Made by a program: the position numbers and the translations under genes. Under the pieces are notes generated by a model. That model was not told where the DNA came from. It made no database searches and was given only the letters and a program-made list of their open reading frames with translations. A DNA stretch of 64,000 nucleotides. Source: Legionella_A sp963772805. Lineage in GTDB: Bacteria; Pseudomonadota; Gammaproteobacteria; Legionellales; Legionellaceae. Below are positions 1 to 9,282 of the stretch, piece by piece; the stretch's first letter is position 1; each line of letters begins with the position of its first letter. The stretch lies in NCBI GenBank assembly GCA_963772805.1, contig CAVYYU010000008.1:124001-188000 (forward strand), written 5' to 3'.

Positions 1-2
1 GG

Positions 3-401
3 CGCTTGCTACCGATTAGCTTGTTGCATTATGAAAAACCGGTTGACAGTATACAGGTGATAAAGCCCGAGACTGCCAGGCAAGTGCTGGCGATGCTGGA
101 AGCGGTCGTCGAGGCGGATGGTACTGGAAAACAAGCAAAAGTTCCCGGGTTTCGCATTGCCGGAAAAACAGGTACAGCTCGAATTGCCGGAAAACAGGGG
201 TATGAAGCTAATCGCCATATTGCCAGTTTCGTAGGTATAGCCCCTGCATCAAACCCGCGATTGATAGTTGCTGTCGTCATTCATGAACCAACGCGCTTTA
301 GTTATTATGGCGCGGCTGTTGCGGCACCACTTTTTTCAAAGGTCATGAGTCTCGCCTTGCGAATTCTTGATATTCAACCTGACCAGGCAGCGAGGGCTTA
401 A
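3..401 (+). CDS. ftsI: Penicillin-binding protein 3, C-terminal part (cut by window start)
   Basis: This is the C-terminal end of the transpeptidase that cross-links septal peptidoglycan in the periplasm at the division site. The visible 132 residues contain the KTG box of the penicillin-binding fold (GKTGTA, about residue 53), followed by the usual strand pattern ASFVGIAP. The N-terminal anchor and the SxxK and SxN motifs lie outside the window. The frame is open to the first base, so the start is not here. Its stop is followed directly by the murE start codon, the normal ftsI-murE order of the division/cell-wall cluster. Assignment to FtsI rather than another class B PBP rests mainly on that neighbour. 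Confidence 0.85.
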   Translation, partial: RLLPISLLHYEKPVDSIQVIKPETARQVLAMLEAVVEADGTGKQAKVPGFRIAGKTGTARIAGKQGYEANRHIASFVGIAPASNPRLIVAVVIHEPTRFSYYGAAVAAPLFSKVMSLALRILDIQPDQAARA

Positions 402-1859
402 ATGAAACTGGCTGAATTAATGCATTTATGGTTCGATGGCGTGATACCCGATAGTGAGATTTCAGGGTTGCATAATGATAGTCGTCAAATTAAACCCGGG
501 TATTTGTTTATAGCGTATCCTGGTGCTGCAGCCGATGGGCGTTTGTTTATCCAGAAAGCAGTGAGTGCTGGTGCTGTGGCGATTGTTTATGAACCTGAAA
601 GCCTGCCTGAATCGTGCCGATTACCCGATAATATTCCCTGTTTACCAGTACCGTTATTAGGAACAAAACTGGCAGCGATTGCCAGTCGTTTTTATGATTA
701 TCCATGCAGGGGTTTGTCCGTTACTGGGGTAACGGGAACAAACGGCAAAACAACCATTGCTTATCAACTGGCGCAAGCCTATGACTTATTGGGCGATAAA
801 GCTGCCTACGTTGGGACTCTGGGACAGGGACGTGTGCGTGAGTTAGAGCCTTTGGTAAATACCACTCCTGATGCCTTGTGCTTGCAGCATTTGCTTCATG
901 AATACAAGCAGCAAGGAGTGATGCATGTTTGCATGGAGGTATCTTCACACGCATTAAGCCAAAAAAGGGTAGATAGCATTGATTTCACCCAAGCGATTTT
1001 CACCAATCTTAGCCATGAGCATCTGGACTATCACCATACCATGGCCGCTTATGCAGCAGCGAAAGCAGCGTTATTCGCCAACCCTGCGTTGAAATATGCG
1101 GTGATTAATCAAGACGATAAATACGCGCAACTGATGGGCGAGCATTTGCCTGCGGGCTGCCAGAAATTGACTTATGGTGTGCTTAATGATTGCGATGTAC
1201 GCGCGCAGAATTTGCGTATCACCATGACCGGTAGTGAGTTCGATGTGGTGTCGCCCTGGGGTCAGCATCATGTGTCTACCAGTATTTTAGGAAAATTCAA
1301 TGTTTACAATAGCCTCGCGGTCTTTGCAAGCTTGCTAGCTCAAGGCTTTTCCGCTGCTGATGTGGTACCTGTTATGGCCCGATTAAAAGCAGCACCCGGG
1401 CGCATGGATGTGGTAGTGAAAGAGCCGTGTGTGATTGTTGATTATGCTCATACACCTGATGCATTAGAAAACGTTTTAGCCGCTCTAGTGCAGCTAAAAC
1501 GCGCTAGCTTAGGCGTAGTATTTGGTTGTGGTGGTGATCGCGATAAAGCGAAACGCCCAATGATGGGAAAAATCGCTGGCAGTTATGCTGATTTTGTTAT
1601 TATTACCAGTGACAACCCCCGCAGCGAGGAGCCGAATAAAATAATCGAGGAAATCGCGCAAGGGATAGCTCCTGGAGCCAATTTTCTGAAGATTGTTAAC
1701 CGCGAGGAAGCGATAGAAACAGCGCTTGATATGGCAGGCAAAGAGGACATTATTTTAATTGCCGGAAAAGGGCATGAGTCCTATCAGCAAATTGGCCATG
1801 AGCGATTTGTTTTTTCTGATCAGGATGTGGTTAGGGCGTTATGCGGTGCTAGCAGCTAA
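402..1859 (+). CDS. murE: UDP-MurNAc-tripeptide ligase, meso-diaminopimelate type
   Basis: Cytoplasmic Mur ligase that adds the third stem residue to UDP-MurNAc-L-Ala-D-Glu using ATP. The 485 residues are normal length. The ATP loop GTNGKTT is at residues 112-118, the central-domain segment VCMEVSSHAL follows, and the C-terminal domain has TSDNPRSEEP; the DNPR form is the signature of enzymes selecting meso-diaminopimelate rather than lysine. The ATG follows the ftsI stop with no gap, so translation is probably coupled. In most gammaproteobacteria murF, mraY and murD would follow; here the next gene is mltA on the opposite strand, so the cluster ends at murE. Confidence 0.96.
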   Translation: MKLAELMHLWFDGVIPDSEISGLHNDSRQIKPGYLFIAYPGAAADGRLFIQKAVSAGAVAIVYEPESLPESCRLPDNIPCLPVPLLGTKLAAIASRFYDYPCRGLSVTGVTGTNGKTTIAYQLAQAYDLLGDKAAYVGTLGQGRVRELEPLVNTTPDALCLQHLLHEYKQQGVMHVCMEVSSHALSQKRVDSIDFTQAIFTNLSHEHLDYHHTMAAYAAAKAALFANPALKYAVINQDDKYAQLMGEHLPAGCQKLTYGVLNDCDVRAQNLRITMTGSEFDVVSPWGQHHVSTSILGKFNVYNSLAVFASLLAQGFSAADVVPVMARLKAAPGRMDVVVKEPCVIVDYAHTPDALENVLAALVQLKRASLGVVFGCGGDRDKAKRPMMGKIAGSYADFVIITSDNPRSEEPNKIIEEIAQGIAPGANFLKIVNREEAIETALDMAGKEDIILIAGKGHESYQQIGHERFVFSDQDVVRALCGASS

Positions 1860-1916
1860 CTCAGCCTATTTTTATACCCGTACTAGAAGGTAGAGACCGC
1901 CTGAAATTCATTGGAG

Positions 1917-3236
1917 CTAGCCTAGCTTTTTTGCAAGCATATCAAATGCATGTTTGGGGAGAAGTAGCCAATAACGTCCTTTGTTTTTCATGTGCTCACC
2001 AAGGAACGTTGCTCTTTCTCCTGAACCCCAATAAATATCACCACGTATCAGACCTTTAATTGCGCCACCAGTATCTTGGGCAATCATTAGACGTTGGAAT
2101 TTTTTGTCATTATTATTTTGTTGATCAGGTATGGTCGTTGCTAACCAGAGGGGAGCACCAAGGGGTATCCATTTTTTGTCAATTGCTAATGAGTATCCCG
2201 GAGTCAGAGCCATACCTTGTGCCCCAAGAGCAAAAAATTGCTTTAAATCTTGAAAAAACACAAATGATTTATTTTGGCGAAGAATAGTATTCGATTTTTT
2301 GGGTTGGCTCTCTAAATAACGTTTAATTGCATCTTTAGAGGCATTATCTTTAGTCATGATACCCATCTTAATTAGCACACTGCCAATTGACGAGTAGGGC
2401 GCGCCATTCTCACCTGCATATCCCAGGTAGATACTCTCATTATTGGCAAGTTTTATAACGCCAGATCCTTCAATTTCTAAAAAGAGTCTTTCAATGGGGC
2501 TCTTAATCCACGCTATAACCGGAGCTTTATTATTAAGAGCACCTTTATCAATTTCAGCACGGGTATAATTGGATAAGTGTTTGGTTTTATTTTTATTTGG
2601 TAAGCCATAAATCGGGGTACTAAACTTATTTGTTTTAGTTAAATTCCCTTTTATTTGGGGCATATAATAGCCAGTAAACGTACCGTAAACAGGTTTATTT
2701 TTTGCAAACTCAATGGGATAAAACCATTTTTCAAAAAAAACGCGCGCATTTTCTTCCAGGATTGAATCAATTGATAGAGCCTCTTTGCATGCAGGGTGCC
2801 AATCTTTTGCTTTGAGATTGATAAGATTTGATCCAACTTGATGTCCAGGAGCTTGTTTTAAGAACGTTTTACAAGATTTCTGAAATGCCAATAAAGATTT
2901 TTTTACTTCGGTTTCATTCCAACCAGGCAGTTCTTCGAAAGAAATCTGCTTTAAGGTGTTATTTTTAGTGATAACGGTCTTTAATGGCGCCGCATTAATC
3001 GTGTTTTTCTTATTGTTTTTATTTGTTGTAGCGGTAGGCTTTAGGGATTTATTGTTAATAATTGTTTTTATTGGGGTGTTGTTTTTTGGAGTAGCGGGGT
3101 TTAACGATTCAGTATTAATAACTTCTTTATTATAAATGGTACTTGGCCTGAGAACGTTTTTATATAACAAAGGTCCTATTAAGCCCAACATTAAACAAGT
3201 AATACCACTTATTGTGTAAATTAATTTTTTTCTCAT
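1917..3236 (-). CDS. mltA: Membrane-bound lytic murein transglycosylase A family protein
   Basis: MltA enzymes cleave the glycan strand of peptidoglycan, leaving 1,6-anhydro-MurNAc. The chosen ATG gives 439 residues; an in-frame start 14 codons upstream is possible. A hydrophobic N-terminal segment (about residues 5-25) is followed by an Asn/Lys/Thr-rich low-complexity linker of about 60 residues. The MltA barrel starts around GTFTGYYMP and the C-terminal 3D domain carries AQDTGGAIKG and GDIYWGSG, including the Asp residues typical of the family. There is no clear lipobox cysteine, unlike the Escherichia coli lipoprotein, so I infer an uncleaved membrane anchor. The gene converges with murE. 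Confidence 0.9.
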   Translation of the reverse strand: MRKKLIYTISGITCLMLGLIGPLLYKNVLRPSTIYNKEVINTESLNPATPKNNTPIKTIINNKSLKPTATTNKNNKKNTINAAPLKTVITKNNTLKQISFEELPGWNETEVKKSLLAFQKSCKTFLKQAPGHQVGSNLINLKAKDWHPACKEALSIDSILEENARVFFEKWFYPIEFAKNKPVYGTFTGYYMPQIKGNLTKTNKFSTPIYGLPNKNKTKHLSNYTRAEIDKGALNNKAPVIAWIKSPIERLFLEIEGSGVIKLANNESIYLGYAGENGAPYSSIGSVLIKMGIMTKDNASKDAIKRYLESQPKKSNTILRQNKSFVFFQDLKQFFALGAQGMALTPGYSLAIDKKWIPLGAPLWLATTIPDQQNNNDKKFQRLMIAQDTGGAIKGLIRGDIYWGSGERATFLGEHMKNKGRYWLLLPKHAFDMLAKKLG

Positions 3237-3380
3237 AACTGCGCAACATTTTACACAAAGTGAGATTATTTGCAACATTTTTGCTCGGGTTGAGATTAAA
3301 TTGCGGTTACAAAAGCTATAAAATATGGTCTAAACTTTTCAAGACATACATTGGTTCACATACTAATTAAGGAGAAATTC

Positions 3381-3410
3381 ATGAATAACAATGATTTTTC
3401 ACTTAATTAA
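3381..3410 (+). other. Nine-codon reading frame with strong ribosome binding site
   Basis: An AAGGAG box at about 3369-3374 stands 6 bases before an ATG that opens only nine codons (MNNNDFSLN) before TAA. In the same frame about 24 further sense codons follow the TAA. The next gene starts at 3472 with its own weaker binding site. This could be a leader peptide, a very small gene, or the start of a decayed gene; the sequence alone does not decide. Confidence 0.25.
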
Positions 3411-3471
3411 ATTGCTCCGATACAAGAGATAAATGTGTTGAAGGTTGTTGAAATTAAAAAAAAGGAAAAGA

Positions 3472-4509
3472 ATGCATATTTATAAAGGGATAATTTCTTC
3501 TGTCTTGCTATGGCTGCTTTCAATACACGCAGAAGCGAATGATACCGCCTTCGGCGGCAATGGTTCATTACCAATACCAATTAGTAACGAGGCAATTGGT
3601 ATGATTTCTGAAACAATTAATATAAGTGGTGAGAATTTACAGAGCCTGACGAACGAAGGGCGCTGGCTATACCAATGCCAATTCACATTTAAGAACTTCA
3701 CCTCTAGCAAGCAACTGTTACAGATGGGATTTCCCTTTCCTGTATACAATGAAGAGGAGGCTGTTGCTATTCCCCAAGGTTCAAAGAGTCAGCCGGGTGA
3801 TCCTTTAGTCTATGATTTCAAGGTGACGACAGCAAATGGACCGATACCTGCTGTTCGCAGCAAAATTGGTTCCAATATAGATAAAGATCTTGCTTATCAG
3901 GACGCCTATATATGGCCTATGTCTTTTGATGCAAATCAAACGCTTGATATAGAGCATACTTATTCAACAGGGGCTACCAATGATGTTCAAGGCTTTACGT
4001 GGGTAAGTTACGTTTTAAAAACGGGTAAGCTTTGGCGAGGTGGTCTTATTGGCCATACGCGCATTGTGGTAAGACCCAATACCCCAACGCGGTTATGTTC
4101 TGAAGTTTCTCAGTATAAAGATACTGAGTCACCCATTCTAACGGGTATGAAAATCACGCAAGATGGAAAATATCGTTCCTACACTTGGGATCTTGATCAG
4201 TTTGAACCTAAAAGCGATTTATTTCTTTGTTTGCAAACCGGTAAAGATTATGTCCGATTTCAGCTAGTTTATCCGCTTATTGGACCATCTACTTATACTA
4301 TCTCTGCGCTGAATACCATAAGCAAAACTGAGTTAAGAAGAATGAAAAATAGTATTTTTGCTCAATATGGACGGACATTTAAAGATAATGAGTTGCAGCA
4401 GTACTTTAATCAACAATGGTGGTATGAACCTAATTCCAACTACAGTGATAGTCTATTAAGCAATGAGGACAAGGAAGCGCTTAAGGTTTTGCAATCAGCT
4501 CATAACTAA
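3472..4509 (+). CDS. Secreted protein of unknown function, DUF4424-like
   Basis: The start is the ATG with an AAGGAAAAG box just upstream, giving 345 residues. An N-terminal signal peptide (hydrophobic core about residues 7-18, likely cut after HAEA) points to export. The mature protein begins NDTAFGG and then has alternating beta-strand patterns, such as the description of intermediate-length hydrophobic strands around FTFKNFTSSKQLLQMGFPFP. This opening and the run of beta strands resemble DUF4424-type periplasmic proteins, but I recognise no catalytic motif and the family call is tentative. Mature cysteines are few. It stands alone on the plus strand between mltA and a small secreted protein. 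Confidence 0.6.
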   Translation: MHIYKGIISSVLLWLLSIHAEANDTAFGGNGSLPIPISNEAIGMISETINISGENLQSLTNEGRWLYQCQFTFKNFTSSKQLLQMGFPFPVYNEEEAVAIPQGSKSQPGDPLVYDFKVTTANGPIPAVRSKIGSNIDKDLAYQDAYIWPMSFDANQTLDIEHTYSTGATNDVQGFTWVSYVLKTGKLWRGGLIGHTRIVVRPNTPTRLCSEVSQYKDTESPILTGMKITQDGKYRSYTWDLDQFEPKSDLFLCLQTGKDYVRFQLVYPLIGPSTYTISALNTISKTELRRMKNSIFAQYGRTFKDNELQQYFNQQWWYEPNSNYSDSLLSNEDKEALKVLQSAHN

Positions 4510-4676
4510 CGCCCTCTGCAATGTCGGCTAAATTTGTATATATTTGAAATGTGTCGGCTGCCCTGCAAGTCCTTTGTTGTCTGTTTTGAGCCGTTGCACT
4601 TTTCTTCGCTAATGTAGTAAAAAATAAGATATAAGCTATGAGAATCATCAAAAAGGTATTTTAAACAGGAGGCATT

Positions 4677-4952
4677 ATGAAAATACGGATATTAAGTTCG
4701 TGGGTGCTGGTATCGTTTGTGACCGGCGCAGGGCTTGCATTTGCAAGTAATGACGTGCCGAGCAATACAGGAACCCCACAGACAGGGATGTATACGCCGG
4801 GTGGGAGATCTCCGCAAGTTCCTCAAAACAGCGCTCCTCAGGCAGGCTCCGTAGGAGGACAGACCCCGGCAGCAGGAGCGGTCGACCAAAATACTGGCGC
4901 CGGCGAGGTGTACTTTGACGAAAAAACGTATACCTGGAAACGGAAGCAATAA
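4677..4952 (+). CDS. Small secreted Pro/Gly/Gln-rich protein
   Basis: A perfect AGGAGG box six bases before the ATG supports the start. The 91 residues have a signal peptide (hydrophobic stretch about 7-22, likely cut after LAFA) and a mature part of about 67 residues rich in Pro, Gly, Gln and Thr with no hydrophobic segment, ending in a charged tail (TWKRKQ). It looks like a disordered periplasmic or surface peptide. No family is recognised. An AT-rich stretch upstream (4620-4665) is the likely promoter region. Confidence 0.7.
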   Translation: MKIRILSSWVLVSFVTGAGLAFASNDVPSNTGTPQTGMYTPGGRSPQVPQNSAPQAGSVGGQTPAAGAVDQNTGAGEVYFDEKTYTWKRKQ

Positions 4953-4992
4953 ATCCAGTAGAACCTTGGTGTTATTTATTGATTAACACTCG

Positions 4993-5181
4993 GTATTTGA
5001 TAAAGATTTTTACATCGAACTTGTCTTGATTGGAGTTGTGGCTCTGTTGACCTCCGGTCTGACGATTTTTGTGCTGTTCTTTCAGATGCCGCTGGCCATA
5101 TCGGCCACGGCACTGGTGCATTCGCTACCAGGGGTTCTAGCCCGGAACGATTTTAATTTCTGTTTTGTACTTGGATCTTGA
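4993..5181 (+). pseudogene. N-terminal fragment of a TauE/SafE-type permease
   Basis: An open stretch of 62 codons without ATG reads as the start of a TSUP-family (TauE/SafE) anion exporter: a short polar lead (VFDKDFYIELVLIG) then two hydrophobic segments, with PLAISATALVHSLPG matching the family pattern of a second helix ending in TALVH. It has a stop on each side, no binding site, and no downstream continuation before the next gene at 5250. I read it as the decayed 5' end of a permease gene. It accounts for most of the 297-base gap between 4953 and 5249. Confidence 0.45.
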
Positions 5182-5249
5182 AATCGCCTATTGATATTTA
5201 TAATAAACAGCCTAATATTAAAAACACTCCGTAATCATAACGGTTTAAA

Positions 5250-5627
5250 ATGAGCAACATTCATTTACTTAAAACGATTTGTGATAAAGTCTATAATCCT
5301 GATCTAGATTGCATCAGCACAATAAATCAATATTTCCATCCAGATTATCACCAATGCATCAATGGTATTGATATGGATCTGTCCAATTACATTCAGCACG
5401 TCATTGAGCAAAGAAAGAACATCATCATTGAGTTCATCGAGTATAAAACTTATCTTGAAAAAGATAACGAGCTTTTCGCAATCTATATCCCCAAAGGAAA
5501 AGACAAACAAAATAACTCTATTGAAGCAGAAGTGATCGCCTATATTCGTTTTAAGGGGCAACAAATAGATAAAATTCATGGTCAGGTGAGATTGATTCAC
5601 GGCAATCTAAATGACGTAGATATGTAA
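5250..5627 (+). CDS. NTF2-like / SnoaL-fold small protein
   Basis: The 125 residues follow the cone-shaped NTF2-like layout: N-terminal helices with YFHPDYHQCINGI, a helical stretch, then strands ending in AYIRFKGQQIDKIHGQ. The last strand pattern (F-x-G-x-x-I-x-x-I-x-G) is typical of SnoaL-like cytoplasmic proteins that bind small ligands. There is no signal peptide. No catalytic set can be named, so function is unknown. It converges with mfd, leaving 22 bases between stops. Confidence 0.6.
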   Translation: MSNIHLLKTICDKVYNPDLDCISTINQYFHPDYHQCINGIDMDLSNYIQHVIEQRKNIIIEFIEYKTYLEKDNELFAIYIPKGKDKQNNSIEAEVIAYIRFKGQQIDKIHGQVRLIHGNLNDVDM

Positions 5628-5649
5628 TAGCACTTTTGGTGCATCAAGA

Positions 5650-8600
5650 CTATTTTTCGTTAGCCATCAATTTAAGCAAAAACGCCTTTATTTCATGAAT
5701 CCGTTCTTCATGACTGGTACTGTCCAACGTGAAGCGTAAGCGGGTTGGACCTTCCATCTGGTAGCGTTTGGCTTGTAATTGAATGAGACTTATTAAGGCG
5801 CCTGCGTCGATGTTTGGTTGGTCATTGAATTCAACCTTTCCATTTTGAGCGGCGGCGTTAATGCGAGTGATCCCTAATTTTAAAGCGAGGAATTTCAAAT
5901 CAGTTATCAAAAACAAATGTTTTACCGGTTGTGGTAGTAAACCAAAGCGGTCGATTAGTTCAATTTGCAAATCGCGTAATTGCTCATTGTCTTTTGCATT
6001 CGCGATACGTTTGTACATGATCAGGCGGGTGTGCACATCGCCAATATAATCTTCTGGAATAATGGCACTTAAACGCAGATCAACTTCTGGCCCTTGGTTC
6101 ATGGGGCCTGAAAGCTCTGGATTCTTTCCGGATTTTAAATCATTGACCGCGCGGTCAAGCATTTCCATGTATAAATTAAAGCCGATAGCCTGCATATTAC
6201 CGCTCTGATCAGCGCCTAATAGTTCACCAGCGCCGCGAATTTCCATGTCATGAGTGGCTAGCGTGAATCCTGCGCCTAAATCTTCCAGCGATACGATGGC
6301 TTCCAGGCGTTTTACGGCATCCGGTGTTAATAATTGTTCATTGGGGGTTAGCAGATAAGCATAAGCCTGATGATGCGAGCGCCCGACTCGTCCACGCAAC
6401 TGATGTAATTGCGCGAGGCCAAATTTATCGGCTCTATCGATGATAATTGTATTTGCAGTTGGAATATCAATGCCGGTTTCGATAATAGTCGTACAAACCA
6501 AGACGTTAAAACGATGATGGTAGAATTCGGACATGATGCGTTCCAGTTCGCGTTCGCGCATCTGGCCATGTGCGGTGCGGGCTTTTGCCTCAGGCACAAG
6601 TGTTTGAAGATCTTGACAAATGCGCTCAATCGTTTGCACATTGTTGTGTAAAAAAAACACCTGACCGCCACGCAGAATTTCACGCAAGATAGCTTCACGT
6701 AGAACAGAGTCGTTACGTTCCTGCCAAAAGGTTTTGATTGCCAGGCGCTTGGCTGGTGGCGTTGCAATCAGCGAAATATCACGAATACCGGCCATCGCCA
6801 TATTCAGGGTACGTGGAATAGGGGTTGCGGTCATTGAGAGAATATCCACATGGGTACGCAGTGATTTAATATGCTCTTTTTGTTTTACGCCGAAACGATG
6901 TTCCTCATCAATGATCAGCAGACCGAGATTGTGAAAGCCAATATTTTTCTGGAACAATTTATGGGTACCGATGACAATATCAACGCGTCCATTCTTTAAT
7001 GACTCAATAACTTGTTCTGATTCTTTGCTACTACGAAAACGCGATAACAACTCAATATTGATGGGAAATTCGGCGAATCTGTCGCGAAAAGTCTCTAAGT
7101 GTTGACCTGCAAGCAAAGTGGTTGGAACTAATACGCAAACTTGTTTGTGGTTTTGCACCGCGATAAAAGCGGCACGCATGGCTACTTCGGTTTTACCAAA
7201 ACCAACATCACCGCAGATTAATCTGTCCATAGGGCGAGGTGATTGCATGTCCTTGATGATTTCGTTAATACTTTGCAATTGGTCGGTTGTTTCTGTGAAA
7301 GGAAAACCACTGGCAAAAAGTTGGTAGTCGCTAGGGTTAAATTGATACACATGGCCAGGCTTTGCTTCCCGTTTGGCATAAATATCCAGTAACTCGATGG
7401 CTACGTCATGAATTTTTTCTGCCGCTTTTTTCTTTTCTTTCTGCCACAGGTCGCTGCCTAGCCGATGCAAAGGGGCATGTTCACTGTCGCCGCCAGTGTA
7501 GCGGCTGATGTTATTTAATGAGGTTACCGGGACATAAATTTTGTCATCATTGGCATATGTTAGTACTAAAAACTCATTGGCATCACCATTACTTTCTATC
7601 GTTTGCAATCCCTGGTAACGTCCCACACCAAATTGTAAATGCACCACCGGCGCACCGATTCGCAGCTCGGCCAAGTCGCGGATGATTAAGTCAGGATCAA
7701 TCTTTTTGTCCGTGCTGCGCCGTTGCGGAATGCTTTGTTCACCAAACAGCTGCGCTTCAACAATAATGGATATCGACTGCTCCGGCATTTGCGCGCCATA
7801 GATTAAGGGGCCGGTGATAATATTAATGGCCGCGCTATCCGTGATAAAAGCTTGCCATGAGGACTGAATCTTGGGCGCTACGTTGCTTTGTTTGAGTAAA
7901 TCGAGCAGAACTTCTCGACGGCCGGCACTTTCCACCACCAACAAATAACGCAGTGTCGTATCGGTCATGAATTCGCACAGGTGCGTCAAGGGTCGTTCAG
8001 CCTGGCGTTCGATGGGCAAGGGCAGCGCTTTGTCTATATTGAAATTAAATACAGCACCTTTTTTTTCTACCGGTTTATGAAACACGCGCAATTGTTGATA
8101 TTGATTTACCTGCGTGAGCAATTCAGTCGGCGTAATAAAACAGGTGGCAGGTTTCAGGATAGGACGGGTAATATCATAACTGCGCTGCTCATAGCGGGTA
8201 TTCACTTCTTGCCAGAATTGTTCGGCATACGTTTGGATAGATTCAACCAGACATATCGTTGCATTCGTGGGTAAATACTCAAAGAACGTCGCTGATTGTT
8301 CAAAGAAGAGCGGCAAATAATATTCAATACCACTGGGAAATTGGCCATTGCTTACAGCTTCATAAATGGGGCATTGGCTTGGATTCCCTGCAAATTGCTC
8401 CCTAAATGCACGGCGAAAAAAAGCGATGCTCTGCTCATTCAGCGGGAATTCACGTGCTGGTAAAACCTGAATTTGCTTGATTTTTTCAATCGTTCGTTGC
8501 GTTTCAGGGTCAAAACGTCGCAGGCTGTCAACGACATCATCAAACAGATCGATGCGGAAAGGCATGTTACTGCCCATGGGATAAATATCAATAATCGCAC

Positions 8601-9102
8601 CGCGTACCGCAAATTCACCATGTTCGAGTACTTTGTTGACGCAATGATAACCTGCTTGCTGTAACTGGTGTCGGAATTGCTCAATGTGCAGCGTTTGGCC
8701 TTCACTTAAGACCAGGCCATGTTGATTTAAAAATTGAGGCGTACATAATCGGTGCATCAGGGTACTGGCTGCGCTGATGACAATCGCGTTTGATGTTTGT
8801 TGCAGTCGGCTAAGTGTGTACAAACGCTCGGAAATGATATCTTGATGGGGTGAAAATTGATCATAAGGCAGTGTTTCCCAATCGGGAAATATCAATATTT
8901 CTTGCGTATCGTCATCCGCGAGAAAAAACGCAAGCTCTGCCTGTAATTGATCGGCACTTAAATTATCCGGAGCAATTAATAATTTAACGCCTGATGTATT
9001 TTGGCAAAACTCTGCAAGTGCCAAAGGCAGACTACTGCCATAGAGCTGGCCCCAGGTTTGTTTATGTTCGATTTTAATGGGGAGCAATATTGGTTTGGTC
9101 AT
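5650..9102 (-). CDS. mfd: Transcription-repair coupling factor
   Basis: Mfd is the DNA translocase that removes RNA polymerase stalled at lesions and recruits UvrA. At 1150 residues it has normal length. In order: the UvrB-like N-terminal part, the CarD-type RNA polymerase interaction domain (around LRIGAPVVHLQFGVGRYQGL), the helicase core with Walker A GDVGFGKTE (about residue 620) and Walker B LLIIDEEHRFG, motif III SMTATPIPRT, the second RecA fold with GRVGRSHHQAYAYL, and the C-terminal TRCF domain. The gene stands alone on the minus strand. Confidence 0.97.
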   Translation of the reverse strand: MTKPILLPIKIEHKQTWGQLYGSSLPLALAEFCQNTSGVKLLIAPDNLSADQLQAELAFFLADDDTQEILIFPDWETLPYDQFSPHQDIISERLYTLSRLQQTSNAIVISAASTLMHRLCTPQFLNQHGLVLSEGQTLHIEQFRHQLQQAGYHCVNKVLEHGEFAVRGAIIDIYPMGSNMPFRIDLFDDVVDSLRRFDPETQRTIEKIKQIQVLPAREFPLNEQSIAFFRRAFREQFAGNPSQCPIYEAVSNGQFPSGIEYYLPLFFEQSATFFEYLPTNATICLVESIQTYAEQFWQEVNTRYEQRSYDITRPILKPATCFITPTELLTQVNQYQQLRVFHKPVEKKGAVFNFNIDKALPLPIERQAERPLTHLCEFMTDTTLRYLLVVESAGRREVLLDLLKQSNVAPKIQSSWQAFITDSAAINIITGPLIYGAQMPEQSISIIVEAQLFGEQSIPQRRSTDKKIDPDLIIRDLAELRIGAPVVHLQFGVGRYQGLQTIESNGDANEFLVLTYANDDKIYVPVTSLNNISRYTGGDSEHAPLHRLGSDLWQKEKKKAAEKIHDVAIELLDIYAKREAKPGHVYQFNPSDYQLFASGFPFTETTDQLQSINEIIKDMQSPRPMDRLICGDVGFGKTEVAMRAAFIAVQNHKQVCVLVPTTLLAGQHLETFRDRFAEFPINIELLSRFRSSKESEQVIESLKNGRVDIVIGTHKLFQKNIGFHNLGLLIIDEEHRFGVKQKEHIKSLRTHVDILSMTATPIPRTLNMAMAGIRDISLIATPPAKRLAIKTFWQERNDSVLREAILREILRGGQVFFLHNNVQTIERICQDLQTLVPEAKARTAHGQMRERELERIMSEFYHHRFNVLVCTTIIETGIDIPTANTIIIDRADKFGLAQLHQLRGRVGRSHHQAYAYLLTPNEQLLTPDAVKRLEAIVSLEDLGAGFTLATHDMEIRGAGELLGADQSGNMQAIGFNLYMEMLDRAVNDLKSGKNPELSGPMNQGPEVDLRLSAIIPEDYIGDVHTRLIMYKRIANAKDNEQLRDLQIELIDRFGLLPQPVKHLFLITDLKFLALKLGITRINAAAQNGKVEFNDQPNIDAGALISLIQLQAKRYQMEGPTRLRFTLDSTSHEERIHEIKAFLLKLMANEK

Positions 9103-9210
9103 GGCATATTTGAATCTATTTTAAGGCGAAGAAGTATATAACATATTACCGCAGATCCAAATTGCTTATAATCTGAACTTTCCTGATTATGGATTCCTCT
9201 TGATACTTTC

Positions 9211-9250
9211 GGCATACACTCAAATCCATGGTGGGGTTTGAGTGTATGCC
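9211..9250. terminator. Long perfect hairpin upstream of mfd
   Basis: A 14-base perfect inverted repeat (9211-9224 and 9237-9250) encloses 12 bases that can add three more pairs. It lies between the 9283-9678 gene and mfd, both on the minus strand. No T-run follows on the minus strand, so a classical intrinsic terminator is not certain; it may act as an mRNA end-protecting hairpin or a protein-binding palindrome. Confidence 0.55.
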
Positions 9251-9282
9251 ATATTAGCATAGAAAAATACGAGGTTATCTGT

